Assembly (NCBI RefSeq): GCF_000312485.1
Contig: NZ_HE997643.1
Location: 357,309 to 421,308, forward strand
Direction: 5' to 3'
Origin: Yersinia massiliensis CCUG 53443
Lineage (GTDB): Bacteria; Pseudomonadota; Gammaproteobacteria; Enterobacterales; Enterobacteriaceae
Length of the DNA stretch: 64,000 nt
How positions within the stretch are numbered: position 1 is the stretch's first letter; each line of letters starts with the position of its first letter. A program made the position numbers and the translations under genes. A model generated the notes under the pieces. That model worked only from the letters and a program-made list of their open reading frames with translations, was not told where the DNA came from and searched no databases. This document shows, piece by piece, positions 38,551 through 47,578 of the stretch.

Positions 38551-38573
38551 TTACCTATCAAATTGATAGGTAA
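38551..38573. promoter_or_regulatory. Perfect 11-1-11 palindrome, probable operator of the toxin-antitoxin-like pair
   Basis: TTACCTATCAA-A-TTGATAGGTAA lies 20 bases before the first gene of the pair, just after a possible -35 (TTGACG, 38536-38541). No T-run follows, arguing against a terminator. HTH antitoxins commonly bind such sites to repress their own operon. Confidence 0.65.
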
Positions 38574-38592
38574 AAATTTGAGAGGTGATTGA

Positions 38593-38948
38593 ATGGAATC
38601 GAATACACCTTCGCATTATCAGGGAATTGCTATCAGAGAATTTCCGCTTAGTGCCATTTCAGCACGTAAAATAGTGAATGATTTGGCAGTAAATAGCACT
38701 GGCCGCATTCGGTTAAGTACACATGCGAAACAAAGGATGTCTGAACGGCGTGTCACGTTACGACAGATTATGTCTGTTTTTACCAGTAAACACAGTCGTT
38801 TTACCGAAGCTCCGCACCTCACTGCGGCTGGCGATTGGAAATTTAATCTACAAGGTATCGCAGCAGGGACATGATTGAGGTTGTGACGGTATTGAAGCGG
38901 CATGAGGATGATCCTGCCTTGTTTGTTATCACGGTTATGATTAAGTAG
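38593..38948 (+). CDS. DUF4258-like putative toxin, split into two overlapping frames
   Basis: The first frame (38593-38874, 93 residues) has the DUF4258 look in its second half: LSTHAKQRMSERRVTLRQIMSVF, then GDWKFNLQGIAAG. It stops there, and a 25-codon frame (38871-38948, MIEVVTVLKRHEDDPALFVITVMIK) begins in an ATGA overlap and supplies what looks like the missing last strands (VVTVL, FVITVMIK). Joined, the product would be about 117 residues, a normal size. Either an old one-base frameshift split the gene, or the two pieces are translated separately by coupling. A GAGAGG site precedes the start. It is followed 11 bases on by an HTH gene, a toxin-first order seen in HigBA- and MqsRA-type pairs. 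Toxicity is inferred only. Confidence 0.6.
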
Positions 38949-38959
38949 GGAGAAAAATC

Positions 38960-39400
38960 ATGTATCACTACACGGAAAGTGGTTTAACGACAGTGTGGCT
39001 GGCTAATGGTTATCATTGTGAATTTATTGATGGTGAGCGATTTACCAGTATTGATGATGTTGATGGCCTTCATCGTTTGATTGGCAAGATACTGGTTAAC
39101 CGCTGTAGCCCATTAGCCGCTGATGACATGCGATTTATACGCATTGAAATGAATATGTCTCAAAAAAATCTTGCGGCATTACTCGGGGTTGATGTTCAAA
39201 CCGTTGCTCGTTGGGAGAAGGGGCAAAGCAGCTTACCTCGGACGGCGGATGTCTCTTTACGTGCTCTTTATATGGAGTCTATTGATGAGGACAGTGAGGT
39301 AGGGCACTTCTTACGGATACTGGCAGACTCTGAAGCTTTGCAATCCATGGAAAAACTGATTTTTGAAGAACGTGAGCACCGATGGCAAAGAGCTGTTTAA
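38960..39400 (+). CDS. HTH-domain antitoxin-like regulator
   Basis: 146 residues. The N-terminal half (YHYTESGLTTVWLANGYH...GLHRLIGKILV) resembles short MqsA/HigA-type adaptor regions without zinc-binding cysteines in a CxxC pattern; the C-terminal half holds a Cro/CI-type helix-turn-helix at about 67-100 (RFIRIEMNMSQKNLAALLGVDVQTVARWEKGQ). GGGAG seven bases before the ATG. It follows the DUF4258-like gene by 11 bases and probably represses the pair through the palindrome at 38551-38573, neutralising the partner if that is still active. Confidence 0.78.
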   Translation: MYHYTESGLTTVWLANGYHCEFIDGERFTSIDDVDGLHRLIGKILVNRCSPLAADDMRFIRIEMNMSQKNLAALLGVDVQTVARWEKGQSSLPRTADVSLRALYMESIDEDSEVGHFLRILADSEALQSMEKLIFEEREHRWQRAV

Positions 39401-39412
39401 CATTTTTCGCCA

Positions 39413-39449
39413 CCCGTCAGCAGGCGTGATACCCACAGCTGCTGACGGG
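39413..39449. terminator. Hairpin between the HTH gene and the cystathionine lyase gene
   Basis: Perfect 11-base stem CCCGTCAGCAG / CTGCTGACGGG with a 15-base loop between convergent genes. No T-run on either side, so it may act with Rho or only as a 3' stabiliser. Confidence 0.55.
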
Positions 39450-39457
39450 ATGCAAAA

Positions 39458-40603
39458 CTAACCGTTTAATGCCTGCGACAAATCGGCAATCAAGTCTTCG
39501 GTATCCTCAATACCCACTGATAAGCGCAGTAACTGTGGCGTGATACCGTGCTTTAACCGTGTCTCTAACGGGATTGAGGCATGAGTCATGCTGTAGGGTT
39601 GGCTGATTAAGCTCTCCACGCCACCGAGGCTTTCTGCCAAAGTAAACAAATGTGAGCGCTTAATCACCGCGCGGGCATAGCTATCATCACCTTTTAGCCG
39701 CACAGAAATCATGCCACCGAACCCTACCATTTGTTTGGTGGCCAGCGCATGTTGAGGGTGGCTTTTCAGCCCCGGATAATAGACGTTTTCTACTTGTGGC
39801 TGCTGCTCCAACCATTCAGCGATACGTTGCGCGCTGTGGTTATGTCGTGCCATCCGCAAGGCTAAAGTACGCAACCCACGTAAGGTCAAAAAGCTGCTGA
39901 AGGGATCCAAAATCCCCCCGACCGCATTATGCAAAAAGCCCAACTGCTCGGCCAATTCAGGGTTTTGACCTACTGCGGCGACACCGGCGACCACATCAGA
40001 GTGGCCATTGAGGTATTTAGTGGCGGAGTGCACCACAATATCAAAACCCAGATCCAACGGACGCTGAATATAAGGGGAGGCAAAAGTATTATCTGCCACA
40101 CTAATGAGTTGATGTTTTTTGGCAATCGCCGCAATGGCAGACAGATCCGCCAGTTTTAGCAATGGGTTAGTCGGCGTCTCGACCCAGATCATTTTGGTTT
40201 CGGGCAGGATCGCTTGTTCTAGCGCGACAGTATCCGCAGGGGAGACATAGGTGACCCGCAAACCGGCGGTGCGGCTGCGCACCTTTTCCAATAGTCGGTA
40301 TGTGCCACCGTATAAATCATCAACGGCAATGATATGGCTACCTTGATCCAGCAGCTCGAGCACGGTTGAACAGGCGGCTAAACCAGACGCGAATGCGTAG
40401 CCACGTATACCGCCTTCCAGTTCCGCGATAGCCTGTTCCAACGCAGTACGCGTGGGGTTGCCACTGCGTGAGTATTCATAGCCAGTATGTTCACCGGGCG
40501 CAGGTTGCGCAAAGGTGGATGTCGCGTAAATCGCCGGCATCACTGCGCCAGTGCTGTCAGGGGTATAACCGGCGTGAACGGTTAGGGTGTCGAATTTTGC
40601 CAT
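39458..40603 (-). CDS. Cystathionine gamma-lyase/synthase family PLP enzyme
   Basis: 381 residues of the Cys/Met metabolism PLP family. Pyridoxal phosphate lysine Lys196 in SATKYLNGHSD; other conserved parts are YEYSRSGNPTR, AFASGLAA, DDLYGGTYRL and the C-terminal LRLSVGIED. Sequence alone does not separate gamma-lyase from gamma-synthase (MetB), but it lies 25 bases downstream of a cystathionine beta-synthase, so gamma-lyase is the natural reading: cystathionine is cleaved to cysteine, completing reverse transsulfuration. The pair corresponds to mtcBC described in Klebsiella, which lets cells use methionine as sulfur source. The housekeeping metB would be elsewhere. Confidence 0.87.
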   Translation of the reverse strand: MAKFDTLTVHAGYTPDSTGAVMPAIYATSTFAQPAPGEHTGYEYSRSGNPTRTALEQAIAELEGGIRGYAFASGLAACSTVLELLDQGSHIIAVDDLYGGTYRLLEKVRSRTAGLRVTYVSPADTVALEQAILPETKMIWVETPTNPLLKLADLSAIAAIAKKHQLISVADNTFASPYIQRPLDLGFDIVVHSATKYLNGHSDVVAGVAAVGQNPELAEQLGFLHNAVGGILDPFSSFLTLRGLRTLALRMARHNHSAQRIAEWLEQQPQVENVYYPGLKSHPQHALATKQMVGFGGMISVRLKGDDSYARAVIKRSHLFTLAESLGGVESLISQPYSMTHASIPLETRLKHGITPQLLRLSVGIEDTEDLIADLSQALNG

Positions 40604-40628
40604 GATATAAATCCTTAATGAAAGAAGG

Positions 40629-41996
40629 TTAAGCCAGCTTCTGCCGCCAGTTATTCAATACATCGGTTCGGGTAATCAGACCGAGGAAACGCTCACCATC
40701 CAAGACCACGGCCACATGGCCATCATTAAAGGTCGCCAACAGATCGCGATAATCAGCCTCTTTTTGTAGCGTGTTGACCCGACTTGTCATCGCGGTGCTA
40801 ACGGGAAATTTGAAATGGTTGGCATCGGCTTGTACAGCATTCAGCAAATCCCATTCGTCGATTAATCCCACCACTTTTTCGCCCTCTAATACCGGGAGTT
40901 GCGAGATGTCATATAAACGCATTCGAGCGTGGGCAACTGATAAGGCATCTTGCGGTGAGACAGAAATAGTCGCGCCATCCTGATGGCTATAAGTGATGAA
41001 ATCGCGTAAATCGCCATGCTGAGTTTTACTCAGCAAACCCTGTTCGAGCAGCCAGTAGTCATTGAACATTTTTGATAAATATTTATTGCCGCTGTCACAC
41101 ACAAAGGTGACCACGCGTTTGGGGGTGGTTTGCTCACGGCAATAGCGTAGTGCTGCGGCCAATAAAGTACCGGTTGAGGAACCCGCCAAAACACCTTCCT
41201 CCCGTAATAGGGTGCGAGCAGTGCTGAAGGCTTCAGCATCATCGATGCGATAAGATTTTTTCACCTGCGCGAAGTTGCTCAAGGGAGGAATGAAGTCTTC
41301 ACCGATACCTTCCACCAACCAGCTTCCGGCATCGCCAATCTGCGCGTTGTCGACATAATCAGCCAAAATAGAACCCGCAGGGTCAGCCAAGACAAATTCG
41401 GTGGCTGGTGACACATCGGCGAAATATTGGCTTAAGCCACTGAGCGTGCCGCTGGAACCCACCCCCACGACGATAGCATCAATTTTTTCCTCCATTTGCT
41501 GCCACAATTCGGGTCCGGTGGATGTCCGATGCGCCGCCGGATTGGCTGGATTGTTGAATTGATCAATATAAAAAGCGCCAGGCGTTTCTTGCGCTAATCG
41601 TAAGGCATAGTCCTGATAATAAGCGGGGTGGCCTTTACCCACATCTGAGCGTGTGAGCAACACTTGTGCGCCTAACGCCCGCAAGTGGAAAATCTTCTCC
41701 TGACTCATTTTATCCGGTACGACCAACACCAGCTTGTAGCCCTTTAGCGCGGCAACCAGTGCTAGCCCAAGCCCTGTATTACCCGCAGTCGCTTCGATGA
41801 TGGTGCCACCGGCTTTTAACAAACCTGATTGCTCTGCTTGCTCAATCATCGATAGAGCAACTCGGTCTTTAATCGAACCGCCAGGGTTTTGATTTTCCAA
41901 TTTCACAAATAATTGGCACGGTCCAGTATCAAAGCGAGTCAGTTCCAGAAGCGGGGTGTGGCCGATAAGATCAAGCACCGAGCGTGGGATTGCCAT
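40629..41996 (-). CDS. Cystathionine beta-synthase with C-terminal CBS domains
   Basis: 455 residues. PLP domain 1-320: IGHTPLLEL, PLP lysine Lys43 in NPGGSIKDRVA, phosphate loop GVGSSGTLSG, and AGNTGLGLA for substrate binding. The C-terminal part (about 335-455: ISVSPQDALSVAHARMRLYDISQLPVLEGEKVVGLI and the second VNTLQKEADYRDLLATFNDGHVAVVLDGERFLGLITR) forms a tandem CBS pair, which in such enzymes binds adenosyl ligands such as S-adenosylmethionine. No haem domain, as usual in bacteria. It condenses homocysteine with serine (or O-acetylserine) to cystathionine. First gene of the operon; an array of MetJ-like boxes lies about 170 bases upstream. Confidence 0.9.
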   Translation of the reverse strand: MAIPRSVLDLIGHTPLLELTRFDTGPCQLFVKLENQNPGGSIKDRVALSMIEQAEQSGLLKAGGTIIEATAGNTGLGLALVAALKGYKLVLVVPDKMSQEKIFHLRALGAQVLLTRSDVGKGHPAYYQDYALRLAQETPGAFYIDQFNNPANPAAHRTSTGPELWQQMEEKIDAIVVGVGSSGTLSGLSQYFADVSPATEFVLADPAGSILADYVDNAQIGDAGSWLVEGIGEDFIPPLSNFAQVKKSYRIDDAEAFSTARTLLREEGVLAGSSTGTLLAAALRYCREQTTPKRVVTFVCDSGNKYLSKMFNDYWLLEQGLLSKTQHGDLRDFITYSHQDGATISVSPQDALSVAHARMRLYDISQLPVLEGEKVVGLIDEWDLLNAVQADANHFKFPVSTAMTSRVNTLQKEADYRDLLATFNDGHVAVVLDGERFLGLITRTDVLNNWRQKLA

Positions 41997-42166
41997 GTGT
42001 TTCTCCGAAAAAGGGGGCTTCAGTAAAGAAGCGCGCCGATAAAGAGTGTGTTAACTAAGCGCTCAGCTAACCATTTATGGGTCAATGATAGCGCCAGCGG
42101 TTTAAGCACTAAAAAGAACAAATAACCTCTCCATATTTCTTTTTGGAATAATAATGCTATTTCTTA

Positions 42167-42222
42167 TGACGTTTGGATGTTTAGATGTCAGGACGTTCGG
42201 ATAGCGAGATGTTTAGCCGTAT
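42167..42222. promoter_or_regulatory. Array of seven 8-bp MetJ-type boxes
   Basis: Consecutive 8-base units TGACGTTT, GGATGTTT, AGATGTCA, GGACGTTC, GGATAGCG, AGATGTTT and AGCCGTAT match the MetJ box AGACGTCT at 6, 5, 6, 5, 3, 6 and 6 positions. Strict 8-base phasing is the hallmark of MetJ operators. It lies between the cystathionine beta-synthase gene and dacC. Confidence 0.8.
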
Positions 42223-42443
42223 GGGCATCAGTGGCTAGGTGAATCAGGGTCTTTACAAAACAAAACGTAAAACTGCGCCCAATTGACACGGCAATGGGAT
42301 AAATTTAGAAAAGGTGTCGAAATATGACTAAACTCAAGTTTCAGCATCAGTAAAAAGACGTTATTTTTTCGTTAATTGGACCGTGGGCTGTTCTAGCAGC
42401 ACCATTTATTTCCGATTATTTGCAAGGATACTTTGGCGACCTC

Positions 42444-43649
42444 ATGATGAAATTTCTCCTCCCTTTCAAGATAAAAAAATTGACGTTCAGTGCTGGACTA
42501 TTGCTCTTGGCACTGCCCGCTGCGCACGCGGCTGATGACCCTGCGGTCCCCCCAGTTGACGCCAAAGCTTATGTATTGATGGACTACAACAGTGGAAAAG
42601 TGCTGGCCGAAGCGAATGGTGATCAGCGCCTTGATCCGGCGAGTCTGACCAAAATCATGTCCAGCTATGTGATTGGACAGGCGATTAAAGCCGGTAAAGT
42701 GCATCCAGATGATTTAGTGACTGTCGGTAAAGATGCTTGGGCGACCGGTAATCCGGCATTGCGCGGTTCCTCGCTGATGTTTTTGAAACCGGGTGATCAG
42801 GTAAAATTATCCGATTTGAATAAAGGCATCGTGATTCAGTCAGGTAATGACGCCAGCATCGCGCTGGCTGATTATGTCGCGGGTAGTCAGGACAGCTTTG
42901 TCGGGCTAATGAATAATTACGCTAAAGCGCTGGGCCTCACGAATACTCACTTTATGACGGTGCATGGCCTTGATGCTCCGGGGCAATACAGTACGGCGCG
43001 TGATATGGCGGTGTTAGGGCAGGCCTTGATCCGCGATGTACCAGAAGAATATGCGTTGCACAAAGAGAAAGAATTTACCTTTAATAATATTCGGCAAATT
43101 AACCGTAATCGGTTGTTATGGAGTTCTAATCTCAACGTCGATGGCATGAAAACCGGCTTTACTTCTGGCGCTGGGCATAATTTGGTCGCCTCGGCCACTG
43201 ATGGTCCGATGCGTTTGATTTCCGTCGTATTAGGGGCACCGAGTGATCGGGTTCGCTTCAGTGAAAGTGAAAAATTACTGACTTGGGGATTCCGTTTCTA
43301 TGAAACTGTGGTGCCCATTAAAGCAACTAAGCCTTTTGTGACGCAAAAAGTGTGGTTTGGTGATACCGGGCAGGCAGATCTTGGGGTCGCTGAAGATGCG
43401 GCAATTACGATCCCGAAAGGGCAAATGAAAAATCTAAAAGCCAGCTATACGCTCAATCAAACTGAGCTACGCGCGCCGCTGGCGAAGCATCAAGTGGTCG
43501 GCACCATTGATTTCCAGCTTAATGGCAAAACCATTGAACAACGTCCGTTGGTGGTGATGACCGAAATCAAAGAGGGCGGGTTCTTCAGCCGTATCTGGGA
43601 TTTTGTGATGATGAAATTGAGCCAGTGGTTTGGGGGAGTATTCGGCTAG
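42444..43649 (+). CDS. dacC: D-alanyl-D-alanine carboxypeptidase, PBP6-type (DacC)
   Basis: Low-molecular-weight penicillin-binding protein that removes the terminal D-alanine from murein pentapeptides. 401 residues. Signal peptide at 1-29 ([13 protein letters not shown]), active-site serine in SLTK (67-70), SGN in [10 protein letters not shown] and KTG in GMKTGFTSG, so catalysis is intact. The C-terminal amphipathic anchor ([21 protein letters not shown]) matches DacC rather than DacD. I start it at 42444; the TTG further upstream is not supported, and ATG at 42447 is an equal alternative. The ribosome site is weak. dacC stands near ybjG and ybjL in E. coli as well. Confidence 0.9.
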   Translation: MMKFLLPFKIKKLTFSAGLLLLALPAAHAADDPAVPPVDAKAYVLMDYNSGKVLAEANGDQRLDPASLTKIMSSYVIGQAIKAGKVHPDDLVTVGKDAWATGNPALRGSSLMFLKPGDQVKLSDLNKGIVIQSGNDASIALADYVAGSQDSFVGLMNNYAKALGLTNTHFMTVHGLDAPGQYSTARDMAVLGQALIRDVPEEYALHKEKEFTFNNIRQINRNRLLWSSNLNVDGMKTGFTSGAGHNLVASATDGPMRLISVVLGAPSDRVRFSESEKLLTWGFRFYETVVPIKATKPFVTQKVWFGDTGQADLGVAEDAAITIPKGQMKNLKASYTLNQTELRAPLAKHQVVGTIDFQLNGKTIEQRPLVVMTEIKEGGFFSRIWDFVMMKLSQWFGGVFG

Positions 43650-43694
43650 TTGGCCTGCGTGTCGTGGGCAGGGCAGGTACTTTTCAATAATCTT

Positions 43695-43723
43695 AATGGC
43701 TACTTTTCAGTAGCCATTTTTAT
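43695..43723 (+). terminator. Terminator of dacC
   Basis: Nine-base stem AATGGCTAC / GTAGCCATT, loop TTTTCA, followed by TTTTTATT. Lies 45 bases after the dacC stop and before the convergent sdaB. Confidence 0.88.
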
Positions 43724-43743
43724 TAAGTCGAGATGACGATAAA

Positions 43744-45111
43744 TCAGTTACAGGCAACAATCTTAATGGCCAGCCCGCCACGAGACGTTTCGCGATATTT
43801 AGCGTTCATATCTTTGCCAGTTTCATACATGGTTTCGATGACTTTATCCAAGCAGACACTCGGCTCACTGGTACGACGCAACGCCATACGGGCTGAGTTA
43901 ACCGCTTGTACGGCGGAAATGGCGTTACGCTCAATACAAGGAACTTGAACTTGTCCAGCGACGGGATCGCATGTCAGCCCCAGATTATGTTCCATGGCGA
44001 TTTCAGCGGCGATACAAACCTGAGCAGGGCTACCCCCCATTAACTCAGCCAATCCGGCAGCCGCCATTGAGCAGGCAACACCGACTTCCCCCTGACAACC
44101 CACTTCAGCGCCAGAAATTGAAGCGTTCATTTTATACAGCGCGCCAATCACACCGGATACCAAGAAATAGCGGCTATAAGAGTTCTCATTCACTGGGCGA
44201 ATAAACTTATCGTAGTAAGCGAGTACCGCAGGAATAATGCCGCATGCACCGTTAGTCGGAGCCGTTACCACCCGCCCGCCCGCCGCATTCTCTTCGTTTA
44301 CGGCTAAAGCGTACATATTGATCCAATCGACAACCATCATCGGATCAGCATTGTGTTTATCGGTAGTGACCAACATACGCCGTAATGCAGCAGCACGACG
44401 TGGCACTTTCATGGGGCCAGGCAATAAGCCTTCGGTATTGATTCCGCGCTCGATACCAGCACGCATAACGTCCCAAATAGCGGAAAAGTGTGCACTGATC
44501 TCAGCTTTACTGTGCAATGCCAGCTCATTTTGCATCACTAAACCAGATAGTGATAAGCCAGTATCTTTGCAGTGTTTTTGTAAGTCACGAGCAGAGTTGA
44601 ATGGATAGGGTACCGAAACGGCGTTGCTATCTTGCTGACCAAAACTCGCTTCATCGACAATAAACCCACCACCGATAGAGTAATAAGTTTTACGCAATAG
44701 GACTTCATCACCCGCATGAGCCGTGATGGACATGCCATTCTCATGCAAAGGTAAATTAGTTTCGTGGAAGTTCATCCCATCTTTAGCGGGAAAATCCACT
44801 TCGTGCTGGCCATTCGCCAACAGCAGACGTTCGCGCAACTCAACATCGCGGATAAACCCAGCAATGGCATCAATATCAACGGTATCGGGCAAATTCCCCG
44901 CTAGGCCCATGATAATAGCAATGTCGGTATGGTGACCTTTGCCGGTCAGTGACAATGAACCGTAAACATCAACGGTAATTCGCGTCACGTCAGAAAGATG
45001 TCCTAGCGCGATCAGGTCATCGCTAAACAGCTTGCCAGCCTTCATCGGGCCGACGGTATGGGAGCTGGAAGGGCCAATACCAATCTTGAAAATGTCAAAA
45101 ACGCTGACCAT
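43744..45111 (-). CDS. sdaB: L-serine dehydratase (iron-sulfur type), SdaB
   Basis: Deaminates L-serine to pyruvate and ammonia in the cytoplasm using a [4Fe-4S] cluster. 455 residues, the E. coli length. N-terminal beta domain with IGIGPSSSHTVGPM (10-23), then the alpha domain with the cluster cysteines in GCQGEVGVACSMAAA and TCDPVAGQVQVPCIERN, and TNGACGIIPAV. Paired with sdaC 147 bases upstream on the same strand, as in the E. coli sdaCB operon, so SdaB is preferred to SdaA. RBS AGAGG. Confidence 0.93.
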   Translation of the reverse strand: MVSVFDIFKIGIGPSSSHTVGPMKAGKLFSDDLIALGHLSDVTRITVDVYGSLSLTGKGHHTDIAIIMGLAGNLPDTVDIDAIAGFIRDVELRERLLLANGQHEVDFPAKDGMNFHETNLPLHENGMSITAHAGDEVLLRKTYYSIGGGFIVDEASFGQQDSNAVSVPYPFNSARDLQKHCKDTGLSLSGLVMQNELALHSKAEISAHFSAIWDVMRAGIERGINTEGLLPGPMKVPRRAAALRRMLVTTDKHNADPMMVVDWINMYALAVNEENAAGGRVVTAPTNGACGIIPAVLAYYDKFIRPVNENSYSRYFLVSGVIGALYKMNASISGAEVGCQGEVGVACSMAAAGLAELMGGSPAQVCIAAEIAMEHNLGLTCDPVAGQVQVPCIERNAISAVQAVNSARMALRRTSEPSVCLDKVIETMYETGKDMNAKYRETSRGGLAIKIVACN

Positions 45112-45224
45112 ATTTTAACCTCTTAAAGGTTTTAATTATTAAATTGCTGACAATGCCGTGGGATAGAGAACCGGTACGGGCGCACCGGCTTTTGAAACGA
45201 TTTTTTTCAGCAGTAAATGCTATT

Positions 45225-45249
45225 GGCTGGCCGTGGAAGTTGGCCAGCC
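45225..45249 (-). terminator. Hairpin between sdaC and sdaB
   Basis: Perfect eight-base GC-rich stem GGCTGGCC / GGCCAGCC with a nine-base loop, 10 bases after the sdaC stop. Probably an attenuator or mRNA stabiliser that sets the sdaC to sdaB ratio; there is no T-run directly after it. Confidence 0.6.
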
Positions 45250-45258
45250 GCATTATCA

Positions 45259-46551
45259 TTAACCGAACAGGCTGAACAAGATTGCAGAGATAGCAATCAG
45301 GCCCATGATAACCACGAATACGTTACTGATATGACCGCTATACTTACGCATCGCAGGCACTTTATGGATTGCGTACATTGGCATCAAGAACAACAGCATA
45401 GCGATGATTGGGCCACCCAGTGTTTCAATCATGCCCAGAATGCTTGGGTTCAAGGTTGCGACGATCCACGTTGTCACCAGCATGAACAGCGCAGTAATGC
45501 GGTTCAGTTTGTTGGTGCCGATGGTTTTGCCTTTGCTACGCAAAGATTTGATGATCATGCCGTTAAAGCCTTCACGAGCACCCAGATAGTGGCCCAAGAA
45601 TGATTTAGTGATAGCAATAAAGGCGATGACGGGTGCCATGTAAGCAATGATTGGGGTATTAAAGTGGTTAGCGAGGTAAGACAGAATAGAGATGTTCTGG
45701 CTTTTCGCTTCTGCAAGGTCTGCCGGTGACAAGCTCAGTACACAGCTGAAGACGAAGAACATGACCGTGACAACCATCATGATGTGCGCAAAAGCTAAAA
45801 TGCGTGAACATTTTTTCTCAGCATCCACACCGTATTCTTCACGTTTTGAAACCGCAAACGCCGAAATGATAGGAGAGTGGTTGAATGAGAATACCATGAC
45901 GGGAATGACCAGCCACATCGTCATCCACAACCCGCTGCCTGTACCGTTACCGTCCATTGATACGTGCTCGAAGATGGCACCAGACCAGTTTGGGATCAGA
46001 TAAACAGCCAACAGCATCAATGCGGCGACAAATGGGAATACCAAGATGCTCATTGCTTTAACGATGGTGTGCTCACCAAAACGCACGATAGTCATCAGGC
46101 CCACGATCAAAATCAAAGACAGGATGGCACGCGGTGGTGAAGGCAAATGCATCTGATGGGTAATGAAGCTATCAACGGTGTTGGTGATAGCAACGCTATA
46201 GACCAACAAAATAGGGTAGATAGCAAAGAAGTAAAGCAAGGTAATCAGTTTACCCGCGCCGATACCAAAGTGTTCTTCAACCACTTCAGTGATGTCTTCA
46301 CCCGGATTTTTACCTGAAAGCACAAAGCGGCACAGGCCACGGTGAGCAAAGAAGGTCATTGGGAAGGCAATGACTGCCATCACAAGCAGTGGAAGTAGAC
46401 CGCCGATACCGGCGTTGATTGGCAGGAATAATACACCCGCGCCGATTGCTGTACCGTATAGGCCCAACATCCACATAGTGTCACTTTTACGCCATGTGCT
46501 TGCTGAAACTTTTCCCGTGGAGGCAAGGGTGCCTGCTTGAGTAGTGTCCAT
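45259..46551 (-). CDS. sdaC: Serine/proton symporter SdaC
   Basis: Inner-membrane serine importer of the HAAAP family, 430 residues (429 in E. coli), eleven helices. N-terminal [26 protein letters not shown] and internal [21 protein letters not shown] are near-identical to E. coli. Brings in serine for SdaB, so the pair forms a serine catabolism unit. GGAG precedes the ATG. In E. coli the operon is CRP-activated; no clear CRP site was pinned down here in the AT-rich upstream DNA. Confidence 0.94.
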   Translation of the reverse strand: MDTTQAGTLASTGKVSASTWRKSDTMWMLGLYGTAIGAGVLFLPINAGIGGLLPLLVMAVIAFPMTFFAHRGLCRFVLSGKNPGEDITEVVEEHFGIGAGKLITLLYFFAIYPILLVYSVAITNTVDSFITHQMHLPSPPRAILSLILIVGLMTIVRFGEHTIVKAMSILVFPFVAALMLLAVYLIPNWSGAIFEHVSMDGNGTGSGLWMTMWLVIPVMVFSFNHSPIISAFAVSKREEYGVDAEKKCSRILAFAHIMMVVTVMFFVFSCVLSLSPADLAEAKSQNISILSYLANHFNTPIIAYMAPVIAFIAITKSFLGHYLGAREGFNGMIIKSLRSKGKTIGTNKLNRITALFMLVTTWIVATLNPSILGMIETLGGPIIAMLLFLMPMYAIHKVPAMRKYSGHISNVFVVIMGLIAISAILFSLFG

Positions 46552-47578
46552 GAAAAATCTCCAATGTGAACACGTTAATTTAAAATTAAGAGCCGAAAGT
46601 TAGAAACCTGTAACGCATTATTTTGCCGCGCTATCAGGCGAAAATTTCAGTCAAAACGATTCGGTTATAATGGTTGCCCTGGTTATTAGGTTGATGCCGT
46701 GGTCATGCTTATATCTAAAAATAAAGTGCAAAAATTAACCGACGATAAGCGTATTAATTCGCTTTATCGGATATGTTTTTTGTCTCCGCCAATGCGGTAG
46801 TTTTTGCTGGCGGCAAGATAACGATTTGCAGTGGAAACTACCGTGATCATGCTCTCAAATGCTTAATAAACTCGTTTTATGGTCATTGTTGCTAATTTAC
46901 AACTAATTGTTATTCAAATGTATCTTGATTGTAGATGTGAATAACTAATATCCATTTTTTTATTTTGATTAATAAGTAATCAATTTATTTTTTATTGCTC
47001 AAATTTTGAGGTGCAATATATTTTAACCACGTTTTTGGATCTAGTTAAATTCAATATTTTCGCTATTTCATTGATTGAAGTCATAAGTTGAAAATTTATA
47101 TAAAAACAATAACAAATTGATATTTAATGATTTATTTTATTTTCCCTGTGAGATTAGCGTCTAAATTTGACGATAATATCATCATGAAAATAACAAATAA
47201 AAGTGGTTGATTTTCTGTTGATGAAAATAGAATAACGTGGATAGATGGCAAGATTTCTTTTATTTGTCATAGAAATTCATTCTACCGGTAATTTGTCGGA
47301 CAAAAAAATAGCGCTATTCCTTTACATGAATCCATTAAAAGGAAGACTAAATGTTAAATTAATTTACTTTAAAGATTACCATTGATGAATACTTAATAAT
47401 CAATGGAATTATGTTTTGAAATTTTTAATACGGAAATATTAAATATCCATAAATGAAATATGGATATCTAAATCAGATAATATGGCGAAAATAGACTCGG
47501 AATTAAGCTAATGAATACCTAGGTAGAGTTATCTACCCAGGGGGAACTGTGATGGGAATTTTACTAAGTAATTCAAGC
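46552..47578. other. One-kilobase AT-rich intergenic region between sdaC and deoR
   Basis: No protein gene is evident. It contains a perfect TATAAT (46666-46671, plus strand), two hairpins near 46743-46797, very AT-rich DNA at 46900-47500, and a hairpin CCTAGGTAG / CTACCCAGG (47518-47541, one mismatch) past the deoR stop. The sdaC promoter must lie in the first 200 bases. Confidence 0.5.
46678..46782 (+). ncRNA. Candidate small RNA, weakly supported
   Basis: A perfect -10 (TATAAT, 46666-46671) faces away from sdaC; about 100 bases on, CGATAAGCG / CGCTTTATCG (46743-46769, one bulge) is followed after five bases by six T residues. No good -35 is present and the terminator spacing is poor, so this is a guess to be tested. 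Confidence 0.22.

Noticed and set aside
45217..45603. Plus-strand frame antisense to sdaC
   Set aside because: Mirrors the codon structure of sdaC; histidine- and glutamine-rich shadow of the real gene.
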